DNA of 64,000 bases, from contig JAYGXS010000004.1 in NCBI GenBank assembly GCA_036362985.1, positions 34,621,068 to 34,685,067 of the forward strand, in the 5' to 3' direction. Made by a program: the position numbers and the translations under genes. Below, piece after piece: positions 11,905 through 22,789 of the stretch (its first letter is position 1; every line of letters starts with the position of its first letter). The notes below the pieces were generated by a model. The model was given only the letters and a program-made list of their open reading frames with translations. It searched no databases and had not been told where the DNA came from. The stretch is from Ligula intestinalis. Its lineage: Eukaryota; Platyhelminthes; Cestoda; Diphyllobothriidea; Diphyllobothriidae.

Positions 11905-12330
11905 CCACTACGATCTTTAGGTCCGGTTCCTTAGGGGAAGAGAATTTGGTGGGAGATCAGAGTGGTAAGAACAGTTTGCTATCTATAGAAGGAGTAAGAG
12001 AATAGATAGGAGCAAGTCGACTATTGGACGAGTGTAGGTCTGCACCCGAGCGAGGCAGTGTCTGAAGTCCTAGCCTTGTGGCAGTCACGCTAGCGGCCAC
12101 CGAGAGCGGTCTTAGTCAGCCTTAAAGGTGATTGGTCAGACCGGGTGAGGTTATTGTCCAGACCAGAATGTGCATCCCAGTGGCGCCAGGCCAAAGGTTG
12201 AGCGTCGGTGTGTGCGCGCGTTAGCCACCATGGGGGATTGGGCGTTGATACAGGCTACGGCCACCGAGGGCGAGCGACCAGCTGCCATCCCGTGACCTCG
12301 TGTGTAGCGTGCGCGTTAGAAGGAAATAGG
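11905..12330 (+). repeat. Dispersed repeat R-A, copy 1
   Basis: The head GGTCCGGTTCCTTAGGGGAA is followed by GGGAGATCAGAGTGGTAAGA, a CTATAGAAGGAG-type block, CGGTCTTAGTCAGCC and AAAGGTGATTGGTCAGACCG. The same ordered blocks occur at 41590-41940 (minus), 46460-46531 plus 48370-48530, 49205-49600, 50060 onward and 54870 (minus). It has no coding capacity. It could be a SINE-like element or a solo long terminal repeat. I found no tRNA head and no clear TG...CA ends. Confidence 0.78.
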
Positions 12331-12339
12331 GTTACCGAG

Positions 12340-13660
12340 CTACTACATTATAACCTAAGCTAGGACAAGTTGACCGCAGTTAACCTAAGGAAATCTAAGG
12401 AAGCTATTTCGAGGGGGTGTTCACCTGACGCCGATGCAGGGTGACACCAAGCCAGCCAGCTCTCACAGAATCCCCCTGTCCTCATCGGGATTATGTTTAC
12501 TCACGCAGGCAGTTCTCAAACTTTGATTGATGTAGGTTTACCAACTGATTACGCTACCCACTCGTCCCGAACTCTTTAGCAAGCTGATGGAAGGCTGAAT
12601 CATCGGAATGGAAGCGGTCAATTGGCCACTAGCTTGGTAAAGCACTGCCATTCCTTTTCGATTTTTGTATAAAATGGCCTAGTTGTGGAGATTGCAGACC
12701 AACCTCTGCAAGACGTCAGCGATTCAGAAAATTTGTTTTACCAAATCCCTCTTTCCCTCTTGCCTCGTGTAATTTCTGTTACTTTTTTCATGTTCCGTTC
12801 ACCGAATTTCAATTTGTGCAGAGTTTGTATAAACTCATTAATGCATTTCAGGTTTCTGTACTATAAAGATTTCTTAATGACGCATTCCTTGGCTAAGCAA
12901 TCATTTTGGTTTACGTGACATGGCCAGGCGCGCATATCAATTGACATCTTGGATGACTAATGTGACCCCAATTAATTTCAAACACGATGACCTCAATTTA
13001 GTTCCAAGTAGCCGGATGTGCCTGCTGCCATTTTTGTTTACGAACCCCGAACAAAGAAGTGGTGGTTTTTAGGAGCCCACAGAGTTTCACTGCCTCTACT
13101 TGTTCATTCAATTTTTGGGAAGCACTGATGTAGTCCCAGTTGATGCTGTTCTACCTAGCATTTATAATTTTTGATATTTTTTTTCGAACTACGCTAAAGC
13201 TATTCTGATTTGCCTTAAATGTAAAAGTTCAGTTGTTGTGTTAATACATCACATTTAAAATGTTGAATGCACGGTAACTGATACATTCTCGAGAGAACTG
13301 TTCAAATGCGCTTGAGAAAATGTTAAGTAATTTGTGTAACGCGATACCATCCATATTCTATTTATGTGTTACTATGACGTCGAGGTCGATTACATTTATA
13401 ACTCTCACTTCAGGAGCCTGTTGTCTGAGTTCGAAAAAGCTTTAAGACTTAAGAAGAGGTAGGCGCAGTTGCTGGGAAATGAACTGCATTCGTCTGCTGT
13501 AGTAGCCTACCGATTGCATCCGATAAACCTATGTACGCAGTACCCTCATCTGATGTTGTCTCAAGTGATGAGTTCGACTTGAAGTCTGTAGAGTTAGACA
13601 AATAACGTTCTTGTCGTAGCAATCGCATCTAATTTGCTCAATTACTTCCTAGAACTCGTA
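12340..13660. other. Unassigned sequence
   Basis: No gene or multicopy repeat recognised. An open frame at 12685-12918 has no domain that I can identify. Confidence 0.35.
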
Positions 13661-13674
13661 GTTTCGCTTTGCTT

Positions 13675-13925
13675 CTTGTACGCGATGTCAACTTGCGGTT
13701 GTTTGGATGCGAACCATTCGTTCTACCCTACACCAAGTACTAAATCCCCTCCCCGTTTTCTGTGGTGTGACTGCGATGTGAGGGAAGAAGAGGTCTTGCG
13801 CTAGATCGAAAATTATCTAGGTCTTGTACGCTATGGCAACTTACGGCTGTCTAGATGCGAATCATTCGCGGTACCTTACCCCACCTACTTTCTGCGGTAC
13901 GGCCGAATTGCGAGGGAAGAAGAAA
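13675..13925 (+). repeat. Diverged tandem duplication, two units of about 120 bp
   Basis: Unit 1 (about 13675-13795) and unit 2 (about 13825-13925) both read CTTGTACGC-ATG-CAACTT, then GATGCGAA-CATTCG and TTTCTG-GGT, and both end in GCGA-G-GAGGGAAGAAGA. Divergence is substantial, so the duplication is old. No coding role is evident. Confidence 0.7.
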
Positions 13926-13929
13926 TGTT

Positions 13930-15830
13930 GTCGTCCATCAAACAGGGCAACCTCGTGAAAACCATCTCCACTATCTCTCCTTTAGGTTCGCCCTCAGAAG
14001 TAGGATATAAAGCTGACTGCCACTTAGAGGGGGTTTATGTTGTAGGACCGAGCAGAGGAAGCGGCCAGGTGCAGATGCCCAGAAACTGGACCTTCTGTAT
14101 GGACCTGATGCAACGACTGAGAAGTCGAGACGCGGGCCTGTGCCTAGGCACATCACTAGATCTCATGTGGCGTACTTATGGGGGAGTGAACATCCTGAAT
14201 AGTGAATTTCTGTTTGTGTGCAGAGCCAAAGCAGCTACATACACAAGCGAAGAGCCGTTGTAACGAAAACGGCACGAGTAAATGACCACATAGGTCGATT
14301 TACTTAGAAAACACTACAAATGACTGTAGACACTGCCATAAAAACATCTTCCGGCATGTTTTTCACATCTTAAAATTGCAAAAATGGTGAAAAATACCAG
14401 CAATGAAGTATGGAAATTAGAGATATTAAGGGGATTGGGGCAACTTTAAGACAAGAAGGAATCCGTTGCTTCCAGGGGTTTCAAGTTTTTACTACAATCC
14501 CCACATCATGGTTGTTGAAGCATGTCTGTTCCGTGTCAAGACGAAGTCGAAAAGGCGGGTGATGAAGAAGGGTGCTGGCTTACGCACTGCAGTCAACCAC
14601 AACCAAGGAAACCAAAATTCGGGGCGGCTCAGATCCTATCTGAGTGGAATTGCTGTGGGAGACCGTAATCAACGCCAATATCACTGACTCACCTTTTCTG
14701 CGCTCGCCAAGTCTTCAGTCGTGGTAACTGTCCGCCACACGCTCCTCGCCGATCCACTACTGGAGCTGCCTGCAGTATCCCCTTGTCCGTCTGAAGATCA
14801 GGCCGCTGCAACGCTTGTTGGACTTAGCCTCACGAGGGCTCGAAGCCTATCACTGTGCAACTTTCCCTGATTAGTTGCATGGTATTTTCCTTGATCCTGT
14901 AATCCGCTTGCACAGGCATACACACCATGACTGGCTAGAGAAGACTGCTGTAGAGCCATATTTAAACTCTTTCCCAGATTAATCACTGTCTTGTCTTATC
15001 AGTCTTCACTGATTTCTGACTAAGGGGAACTTTCTACTGTCGACAATGACGTTGGTGACACTGGCGATCCTGACGTGATCGAGTCTGCTGACGGTCTGGA
15101 CCCCCATAAGATGGCCCGTTCTGGATTGGTTCTCAGTGTACAAAGACCTTCCGCATCTATCGTGTAACATGCGAGGTCGTGCGCGTGGACCACTTCACAG
15201 TAACGAGGAGTCACTGCTGCCTGACCCTCAGTTCTACAGGTATAGCGGCCGACTGTATTTAGAACATACCCCTTAGATACGGTAGACTGGAAAGATCTAG
15301 AGTGTTCCAAATTACTGGCACCGTTTGGCAATTCGATAATTTCTTTAGAATCAAATATTCAGCATTAATGCCTTTGTATTACTCAACCTCATTGTTTGCT
15401 GACTTTTTTGTAAATAAACCTTGTACACAGTGCTTACTGTACAGTTCAGCAGTACAGATATTACCGAAAACTCTTAGCCAATAAAAACAACATGTCTGTT
15501 ATTCTGATGGCAAGAGGCACAGTGGACAGAACTCGAGCTATAGAGACGATGGAGGTTGCGGTGAAGTGAGTGGAGGTTGCGAAACTTGTAAGTATATATA
15601 GCAGAACGGTCAAGTATTCGTGGCCACGATACAAGCAGGCAGGTACCCTCACAAAGCAGAAGAACTGTGGAAGAGGAAACATTTTAGGAGTGTTGTAACG
15701 ATCGTTATCGTTAAAGCGTCAGTAAACTTGCAAAGAAACTGAATGCTAAATGCCTGAAGGGTTCTAAATCCTGTATGCACTGCTATTTGCATGAAAGTTT
15801 GGGTGTTACCGCTCATCACTGAAGGAAAGA
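13930..15830. other. Unassigned sequence
   Basis: Short frames on both strands (13925-14263 plus, 13971-14156 minus, 14466-14687 plus, 15020-15331 minus) overlap each other and show no known domain. Nothing else can be supported. Confidence 0.35.
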
Positions 15831-15835
15831 AATAG

Positions 15836-16530
15836 ATCAAAGATAGAATGATCTTCTGCAAGGTAGTCAGGAGATGGAGTGTAAACGACTGGAAACAAGT
15901 CGTCTTCTTCTCCTTCTTCGATGAATTGCTATATGAACTGTTCCATTCGCCAAAACGACTTTTTGGGTTCCAAGTCCTAAACAGTTTGCGAATGTTGACG
16001 TTCCAAAGTTTAGCCCTACACCATTATGTGGAAAGCGATGTCCTCTGGAGGGCTCTCTGACCTCCACGTTGTACCAAGGCGTCCGAGAATGAATGGTGAA
16101 TATTATAAACAGGAAATCCTGAAGCAAGACATTTTTAAACGATTGCAAGAAAATCGTGTGGGCAGGTTAACATATGAAAATAAACTTGTTCTGCACATGC
16201 CAAGCATAAATTTTATGTAGGACGGGCCCACAGCTCATACAGATCTAGAGACCTAGAGGTAACTGCCAGAGAATATTTCAAAATTTCTGGAGGAAAGACA
16301 TGGGACTAGCAAGTAGACCTGACTTGAATACAATTGAAAATCTTTAGTAAAATTTTGGTATTATGGTTGATGCAAAACTGTCCGCTTCTCTTACTGTTGC
16401 TGGATTAGAGAGATCCCCGCTGGATGCCTGGAGAAAGATCCACTTGGAGATGTTCTAGGGTTTCATTCATTCGATGTCAAGCAGGGTAAAAGCTGTTCTA
16501 AAGTTCAAAGAAAAATTTCCTGCAAAGTAA
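15836..16530 (+). pseudogene. Tc1/mariner-type transposase relic
   Basis: Broken plus-strand frames spell the order of a Tc1-like DDE transposase: RRWSVNDWKQVVF leading to a YELFHSP block next to the expected first catalytic Asp (FDE), KAMSSGGLSDLHVVP and MNGEYYKQEIL, then (F)MQDGPTAHT, then a degenerate SRPDLNTIENL that corresponds to the family's SPDLNPIENLW. The C-terminal MSSRVKAVLKFKEKFPAK ends in a stop at 16528-16530. Stops and frameshifts separate these blocks, a four-codon stretch is added near the first Asp, and the N-terminal DNA-binding domain is not recognisable. The transposon probably extends to about 17017, where GGGACACCCCA resembles a mariner/Tc1 inverted-repeat end. A pogo-type MITE has inserted in that 3' flank. 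It cannot encode an active enzyme. Confidence 0.85.
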
Positions 16531-16566
16531 ATTGTAAAGTATATATTACTTTAGAGACAATGACTG

Positions 16567-16982
16567 TACAGTAGTCGCCGGTTATTAAGCCCACGATTAA
16601 TAAGCCCAGCAGCGTATTAAGCCCAAGTCAGCTTGGGACGGAATTTTACATAGCAAAATCCGCCAGCTAATAAGCCCAGTCGCCGGCTACAAAGCCCAGT
16701 TTGCCAACAAGATAGAGTGAAATTCTCATCTCTCTGCGTGCGCAACTGGTTACGTGTCGCAAATCATTTTTTGTTTTTTTTTATTACGTAAAATACAGAC
16801 AAACAGCATTCTTTTCTTGTACATAACCAAGTTCTACACATAATACAGTACGTATGTCATGTATAGTGCCTATCCTGCGTTTGCTAATCAAGAACTAGGA
16901 CTCTCCGGTTAGTGCTCCCGTCGCTTATTAAGCCCAATATGATCTGGGCTCGAGGTGGGCTTAATAGCCGGCGACTACTGTA
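16567..16982. mobile_element. pogo/Tigger-type MITE with TA target duplication
   Basis: The element runs from 16569 to 16980 (412 bp) with TA on both sides (16567-16568 and 16981-16982). Its terminal inverted repeats are about 26 bp: the left end reads CAGTAGTCGCCGGTTATTAA and continues GCCCAC, and the right end is its reverse complement with one mismatch. CAGT-type ends with a TA duplication are typical of the pogo/Tigger branch of Tc1/mariner transposons. It has no transposase frame, so it would need one supplied in trans. At least six AAGCCCA motifs occur on the plus strand, giving subterminal repeats that may be transposase binding sites (inference). Confidence 0.92.
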
Positions 16983-17067
16983 TTATGATAGTGCAAAGAA
17001 TTTCGGGACACCCCATATGATTTGTCTCTTGCGTAGTAATGGTGGAAGCATATAGATATACCAATAA

Positions 17068-18747
17068 ATTGTTCCGGAACAATTATATTATAAGGCCTTT
17101 TGCGTACCGACATCCCTGCGTTTAAACGTCAGGTTTAAAGGTGACCGTGACCTCGAACGTCTCCGGCCAGTAGGTACGCATATCCCTCGCCTGTATGGCC
17201 TCCCAAAAATCCACAAGGATGGCCTACCAGTTCGTCCGATCTTGGATATGCGTAGCTCGCCCTACCATACGATAGCCAAGTGGTTAGCGGATAAACTCAA
17301 ACCGCTGCAGCAGCAACTAGCACCACGGAGCTGTCAAGACGCGTTCACATTTATTGACGACATCAGGGACACAAACCTAAATGGCATGATGATGCTCTCC
17401 TTAGACGTCTCGTCGCTATTTACGAACGTCACGGTCGTGGAAACAGTAGATTACATCTGCGACTTCCTATTGACGAATCAGACAGAAGTAGGAATTCCAA
17501 TAGAAGCCCTGAAGGAACTTCTACTAAAATGCACATTAAATGTGCAGTTCCTTTTTGATAACCAACTATACCGACAGATAGACGGCGTCGCCATGGGCTC
17601 TCCCCTTGGGCCTCTCCCAGCAAATATCTTCATGGGCAAGCTGGAGAAGTTTCAACTTAGCGACCAGATTCATGAATTTAAACACTACGGTCGCTATGTC
17701 GATGATATCTTTGCTATCGCCCCAGCAGACACCAATATAGACTCGCTTCTAAATACTGTCAACCAAGCACACCCCTCCATAAAGTTCACATTGGAGATGG
17801 AAACGGCAGGTTCGCTTCCGTTCTTGGACGTTCTCCTAAGCAGACGACCTGATGGTAGCCTCCAAAGGAGCGTTTATAGAAAGAAAACCTGGTCCGGACA
17901 GTACACGAACTTTCATAGTTTCGTACCCATCCAGCAGAAGCGTAATCTAGTTCGCTACCTAACGCAAAGGGCTAGAAAAATCTGCTCGGACGATACGATC
18001 GAAAGAGAGCTCACGAAGATCCAGGACCTGCTTCGAGAGAACGGGTACCCTGACAAGTTTATTCAGAAGAACATGATGGAGAGAGAACGCAAACCCCTAA
18101 CACCCACCGTGGAAAAGAAGACCCTTTTCCTCAAAGTCCCCTTTCAAGGGGACGCAGCAAGTGAACTGTTAAGCCGACGCCTTAACCAAGCCGCATCACG
18201 AACCTTCCCAGCGGCGAAAGTTCGGGTGTTATTCTCAACAAACCCGGTCCTACACGGCGAAGGTAAGGATAAGCTGCCAGCCCAGACCACTTCCATGTGC
18301 ATCTACTCATTTACTTGTTCCTGTGGAGCAGGTTATATCAGTCGCACGAGCCGGCGCTTATCCAAGAGGATACGGGAGCATCTGCCAGCATGGCTTAACA
18401 AAGGCGAAGTCAGGAACATCAACAGTTCCATTCTTGCTCATAAGGTGGACTCTGGACACCGTGTTGACCCGAACGAAGCCTTTAAGGTGATCTACAAGGT
18501 CTCACCAGATTACCCGAAGTCCCTGGGTCAACGGCTGCTGGCAACAGCGGAGGCCACGGCCATTCGCCTGATGAAGCCGGTGTTGTGCGCGCAGAAGAAC
18601 TTTCTTCAGGCCCCAAGCCTAGCATGGCCAACGGCCGCAGAACTACCAGCATTTTCCACGCGTTCTTTCCCCCCTGCCTCTTCTCATTACCCTGTCACTA
18701 CCCTCTTTTTATCAACCCAAACCCCAAGCCCCCATTCCCAAGACTAA
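17068..18747 (+). CDS. Penelope-like element RT + GIY-YIG endonuclease, 5'-truncated
   Basis: This is the longest open frame in the window, 560 codons from the stop at 17065-17067 to the stop at 18747. Homology begins near IPRLYGLPKIHKDGLPVRPI, so about the first third of the usual PLE protein is absent and no authentic start is present. Numbering from TTG at 17242: palm motif A is MLSLDVSSLFTN with catalytic Asp at 55, motif B is GVAMGSPLGPLPANIF (115-130), motif C is YVDD (152-155), then LPFLDVLL (192-199) and SVYRK (210-214). A GIY-YIG nuclease follows: CIYSFTCSCG (353-362, with the CxC pair common in PLEs), then GYISRTSRRLSKRIREHLP where YIG is expected, and SSILAHKVDSGH. PLEs retrotranspose with this RT and cut the target with the nuclease. 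The change of YIG to YIS and LLAN to LPAN may impair it. The family differs from the other PLE copies here. AATAAA at 18803 is a plausible polyadenylation signal. Confidence 0.93.
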   Translation: MVPEQLYYKAFCVPTSLRLNVRFKGDRDLERLRPVGTHIPRLYGLPKIHKDGLPVRPILDMRSSPYHTIAKWLADKLKPLQQQLAPRSCQDAFTFIDDIRDTNLNGMMMLSLDVSSLFTNVTVVETVDYICDFLLTNQTEVGIPIEALKELLLKCTLNVQFLFDNQLYRQIDGVAMGSPLGPLPANIFMGKLEKFQLSDQIHEFKHYGRYVDDIFAIAPADTNIDSLLNTVNQAHPSIKFTLEMETAGSLPFLDVLLSRRPDGSLQRSVYRKKTWSGQYTNFHSFVPIQQKRNLVRYLTQRARKICSDDTIERELTKIQDLLRENGYPDKFIQKNMMERERKPLTPTVEKKTLFLKVPFQGDAASELLSRRLNQAASRTFPAAKVRVLFSTNPVLHGEGKDKLPAQTTSMCIYSFTCSCGAGYISRTSRRLSKRIREHLPAWLNKGEVRNINSSILAHKVDSGHRVDPNEAFKVIYKVSPDYPKSLGQRLLATAEATAIRLMKPVLCAQKNFLQAPSLAWPTAAELPAFSTRSFPPASSHYPVTTLFLSTQTPSPHSQD

Positions 18748-18802
18748 GTTGATTAGAACGATAATTAATTGATTGCTTGTCACCCTGTACCTTCCCCTTC
18801 CA

Positions 18803-18808
18803 AATAAA
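18803..18808 (+). promoter_or_regulatory. Candidate polyadenylation signal of the PLE
   Basis: AATAAA lies 56 bp after the stop codon of the PLE frame. The position fits a short 3' untranslated region, but the hexamer is common in such AT-rich DNA. Confidence 0.35.
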
Positions 18809-19039
18809 TGTAATGGCCCGAAGAGAATTTATCGAAAGTATACGTATGCTCGCCAACTGTCCTTCTGAATTATCGAATGGGGATTTTCGCAACGTTAAAC
18901 GTCAATAGACTGAACAATCTACTATATTGGTCAGATTCACCGCGAGGTCAATGACGATACACGCACGGCTTCTGTGCGTAAATACTTATAATAAGTCGTT
19001 TGATTTCTTTTTTTTTCTGCATCCAATATTGATTTATAG

Positions 19040-19215
19040 GCACCAGTGACCTACGCGATGTGGATTCAAAGCTTATTTGACAAGATCAAAATGAGCAAAT
19101 GAAATGCCCTGTCGATAAACTCTTCAACGGTAGTACTCCAATGGATAGTAAAGGAAAATGCGGTTTTTAAAACATGTTTTGGTGGAAAAATTCTCTCTGT
19201 TAAGATAAGCTTCGA
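19040..19215 (+). repeat. Diverged direct repeat, unit 1
   Basis: Matches 19473-19655 in the same orientation. Shared blocks in order: GTG-CCTACGCGA, CAAAATGAGCAA(A/C)TGAAATG, TCGATA-A-TCTT and GTGGAAAAAT-CTCT. The spacing is about 433 bp. Neither unit has coding content. Confidence 0.65.
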
Positions 19216-19472
19216 TTTACCCCATGAATGTGGTAAGCTGGAAAGATAAAAGTTGCATTTTTCAAAGAAATGAATGCGTTGTCCCGATGGAAGCACATAA
19301 AGATGCTGATAACGATGTTCAGAACAGCGAAATTCCTCAATATTACGCGTGACGACAACCGTAAATTAAACCATCTCTTCTGCTGGATAGAACTGCTGGA
19401 AGGACAACGAGGATCGGCGTCCAGTTACTGTTTATAACTTACTATAATAAGCCCCTAAGTATTTTTTCTTAA

Positions 19473-19655
19473 AATTTGCAGTGCTCTACGCGACTCCTAC
19501 AAAACGCACATATGCTTAAGTTTCAGGATAAAAATGAGCAACTGAAATGATGCGACGATAGAATCTTAGATTGCATGTCTGCAAGGCGGTTTGAGCAAAG
19601 ATGTTGCTCGGTAGGTAAGATTTAGTGGAAAAATGCTCTACTGAGCACGGCGTCA
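19473..19655 (+). repeat. Diverged direct repeat, unit 2
   Basis: Second unit of the repeat at 19040-19215. The unit is followed by GC-richer DNA (19680-19760) whose CTCGCTGTC...TGGACGGGGTTGCAA phrase recurs at 53915-53945 inside the R-A-related repeat. Confidence 0.6.
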
Positions 19656-20349
19656 AGTTAACGACAAACTATAGTCTGTGGCGCGTTAATCGACCTGTTG
19701 GCTCGCTGTCTGCCATTGGACGGGGTTGCAAACGTCCAATCAAATGGCGTTCACTCCCTCCCTCCCTCGCTCAATCTAATAACTAAATCATATCTGGTCA
19801 ATGCTTAGAGAGTAGTGTATTCACAGACGAAATCACATACGACAGGCACCTAGTCTCCAGCCAAGCTTTATGTCCGCAACTAACTACTGGCCGGACTGCT
19901 TTCTGGGCCAGCAACCTTTATCCATTCACATTAACCGCTTCCGGTTACTGATTTGTACTTTCCCGAAATCAAATTGTCGTTTAAAATGTCTTTTTGGAGT
20001 GCACATGAATACCGTGAATACCGAAATAAATGGTGCGACTTTAAATAAACCTTCTCAGACTGCTCAGGGAATATAAGCTAGCACGCATGCAGTCAGAAAC
20101 GGAATAATGTTTCCTATCAAACCTTTGTATTTACCATTGCGAAGTGGGCTCTCTGAAACGCAGTTTGTAAGTCAAAATGTAAGTACTACCTATGGGCGGA
20201 ACTGCCAGGGAAGTTCTGGGCGGATGCAGATGAGTTGAAAAGTTAAAAATAAAAAAAACTTTATGCAGAGAATGGCAGGATGGTTTCGCATTCATTATTA
20301 GACGTAAGTGCTTTTGGCGGTATCCATTTAAAGTGATAATTTGCAAACG

Positions 20350-20580
20350 TGACTTGAATGGTCGCATAAACGGGACACGGGAACGGGAACCGCCCACAAT
20401 ACGTCTTGCCTTGCGCTAAGTTTCGGGGGAAGTTACGTGCAGTGTTAATTTTGGCATTAATTTTCATGTTCAGATAAGGATTAAAGTTAGGTTAAGGTTT
20501 ACGTTGGAGTTAACTGTCGATTTTAGGTTTAGGGTTGAGCTAGGGTTATGATTAAGGTAAGAGTTTAGTTTTAAGGCACG
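20350..20580 (+). repeat. Repeat R-D, copy 1, with degenerate TTAGGG-like tail
   Basis: The head GGTCGCATAAACGGGACACG is followed by a CACAATACGTC block and a GCGCTAAGTTTCGGGGGAAG block. The tail (20475-20575) consists of imperfect GTTAGGTTAAGG, TTTAGGTTTAGGGTT and CTAGGGTTATG runs. The head and tail match the reverse complement of 32045-32235, and also 30700-30910 (minus), 36345-36590, 45760-45990 and probably 59940-60110. It is non-coding. Confidence 0.75.
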
Positions 20581-20589
20581 GGAATATTT

Positions 20590-21390
20590 ACCCTTCTTTA
20601 AATTTATCACAAAGTCATCTTTTATAGGTGGAGAGGAGGCTTTCTTTATTTCAGTTTTCTGCTTAGGCGTGCAAAGAAGTCGTCCGTACCTGGTCTTAAA
20701 AATATGAACATTAACATTAGTTGAGTCTCGTGCATCTAAGGTCGTATATGACTTACCTTCTACAGCCTGCAGCTATATAGGGGAACACATATTCATTACT
20801 CAGCCAATATATGTGAACACAAAAGTGTGCTGATGAGCATGGTTCTAGTTGTAAGGTGAGTGAGGGTAGGTAGTACAGCAGTACCAGTGCAAAAGGCTAC
20901 TGTCACTTAAAAAGTTAGGCGGTGTTTTGGCCTGCATTGGCGAAAGCGGCCTGCGCCTTATTCCGGCTCGGTCATCTCGACTTTTACTTGTCCTCGGTTT
21001 AGGCAGGGAGAGTGTTTAGAGTGTGGCAAATGGTTGCTCTTCTACTTTCACTATACCTGACTACAGTCTCCATCCCTGCTCTTGGGCATATGGTGGGCAT
21101 CATGAAAAAACGGTGGTCAAACTCTCATACAGTTATAATTGCCAGGGTTGGTTTTCAAAGTTAAGCGTACAATACAGCCCAAACATAATTCCAAGTAAAA
21201 GTTACAAATCATGGAAGTGGTAATGTTTGCCGGTATCATATTAGATTATGAAGCAGGACGCCTCCGTCCCCTTCCCACTTGCTCGTCCAACGGCAATATG
21301 CCAGTGGGTATGTTTTATACAGCTGCTGGCGTTTCGAGGGTTTACGTTTGCGTCGCAGTGTAGTTAAGGGAGGCTAGGAACCGTCACGAT
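20590..21390. other. Unassigned sequence
   Basis: No gene recognised. The open frame at 21023-21223 has no known domain. Confidence 0.35.
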
Positions 21391-21394
21391 AGTC

Positions 21395-21740
21395 ACAAGT
21401 AAAAGTGAACAATGCGCTGATCATCTAGGCTAGAAACATCAATGGGACGAAGGGGATATTCCTACTTCACAAATGTCGCCCTCATATGTATCTTCGCAAA
21501 GCCCGGATTATCACGACTACAGCATCCGGTTAACGGGCAGGCTATGCCCAATGAGGGTCACCGGCACCCTATAGCCCCTGCAGTAGTTGGAAAGGTGACA
21601 AACCTTGTCACCCGGGCCCGTTCCCACTGCGAAAGAGACAGCGTTATTCTCAGCGCGAGACCGCAACATGCGACACCACGGCTCTTGCGATGACAGGCCT
21701 CGATAACGTGCATAGCGTGCAAAAGAAGGATGCATGCCAT
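21395..21740 (+). repeat. Direct repeat R-E, unit 1
   Basis: Aligns with 24825-25260. Shared blocks include GTAAAAGT-AAC---GCGCTGAT, GGACGAAGGGGATAT versus GGAACGGGAGGATATG, CGAAGCCCGG-TCATCACGACT-CAGCA, TTATC/TAACGGGCA and GCGATGACAGGCCTCGA-A-CGT versus GCCATGGCAGGCCTCGACAGCGT. It lies on the outer side of R-F copy 1. Confidence 0.7.
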
Positions 21741-22344
21741 CTATTGATACAGTTATAGGGCTATATTACAAGAATACTAGAATATATTATCTGCTGGTTA
21801 GTAAGTATGAGTACTAGAATTAGCACTGTTAGCTGTGGCATGTTACCTCTAGCAACACTATCCTAGTTCTCTTAGCCCAAACTTAGAAGGAACTGACAGC
21901 CTGGTGCATAGAGCTGAGGGGGCGGAAACAAAGGCAAGCACCCATGTGCGCCGGACCACAAAATTGTTTTCATTCGGAATAGCAAGAGGAAAATTGTCGT
22001 TTTGAGTAGGTACACATCGTCAACCCTTTAGGGTGTTGAGGCCCCTTCCGTCGTACACTTTCTGGAATTAGCTTGGTCTTAATTGCTGAGAGCAAATATA
22101 CCTTTATATAAAAAATTGCTGGCTTTCATAGGAAAATAAAAGTTTATGAAGAAAAGACTCCTTCAAATATCATGCAAACCAGGAGTATGCAAAGCTTTCG
22201 ATGAACTGCATGAGGTCCTTCGACCTACTGACTGGTATTAACACATGTACACTATAACGTCAGAGCTATCTTGTTTTCCTATGTAACCAGATTTGTCGGA
22301 GGGTGTTCAGCAAAACATGAGAATAAGACGGGTGCTCAAAAACA

Positions 22345-22690
22345 GGCCATTACCTCACCATAATTTCTGGGGTGGTCTGCCGATGCTGTAGCCCATCATA
22401 TGGTGGTGCCTTTGGATGCCCAACCATACGTGTAATAACTACCACGGCCTATAAGATTGACCACACGTACAAGAACTACATATCTGACCCCAAGCTTTTG
22501 ACCAGTCAGCACAAGCCTAACCCATTGATGAACGTTCATCTGACCAGTAACAAAACGCAGCTGTCCCGTTCTGCTTTGGGTATCGACAGAGGCCTTGACA
22601 GCCGTAACAACTGGAGATAGGCAGATAGTATTGCTGACAAAGAAAGAAACGACTAGTATGGTCATTTCTGGCTCATTAGCCATCGTCAGC
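22345..22690 (+). repeat. Left arm of a large inverted repeat
   Basis: This arm is the diverged reverse complement of 22790-23145. Examples: CCAACCATACGTGTAATAAC against 23042-23075, GACCCCAAGCTTTTGACCAG against the 22985-23005 region, and the CTTGACAGCCGTAACAACT block against AGTTGTTACGGCCGTCAAG at 22876-22894. The spacer of about 100 bp holds the tRNA-proximal part of a SINE. Confidence 0.85.
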
Positions 22691-22760
22691 CATTTATACC
22701 CAGCCCCAAGCAGTGCACCGCCCAGGGCTCACAGTTGCCATCATTTTGATCAGAGTCCAA
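22640..22760 (-). repeat. SINE S1, copy 2 (partial)
   Basis: GGTCATTTCTGGCTCATTAG, then CCATCGTCAGCCA and CCCAGCCCCAAGCAGTGCAC match the minus-strand body of the S1 SINE at 31615-31670. The tRNA-like head is degraded. Part of the body recurs in opposite orientation at 22795-22860 because it belongs to the inverted repeat. Confidence 0.7.
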
Positions 22761-22789
22761 TGCCCTAAACATTGAGCCAGGAGCGTATC

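Noticed and set aside
20475..20575. Interstitial telomere array
   Set aside because: The TTAGG-like units are too degenerate and irregular, and they occur as the tail of a dispersed repeat (R-D), so a true telomere fusion site is not supported.
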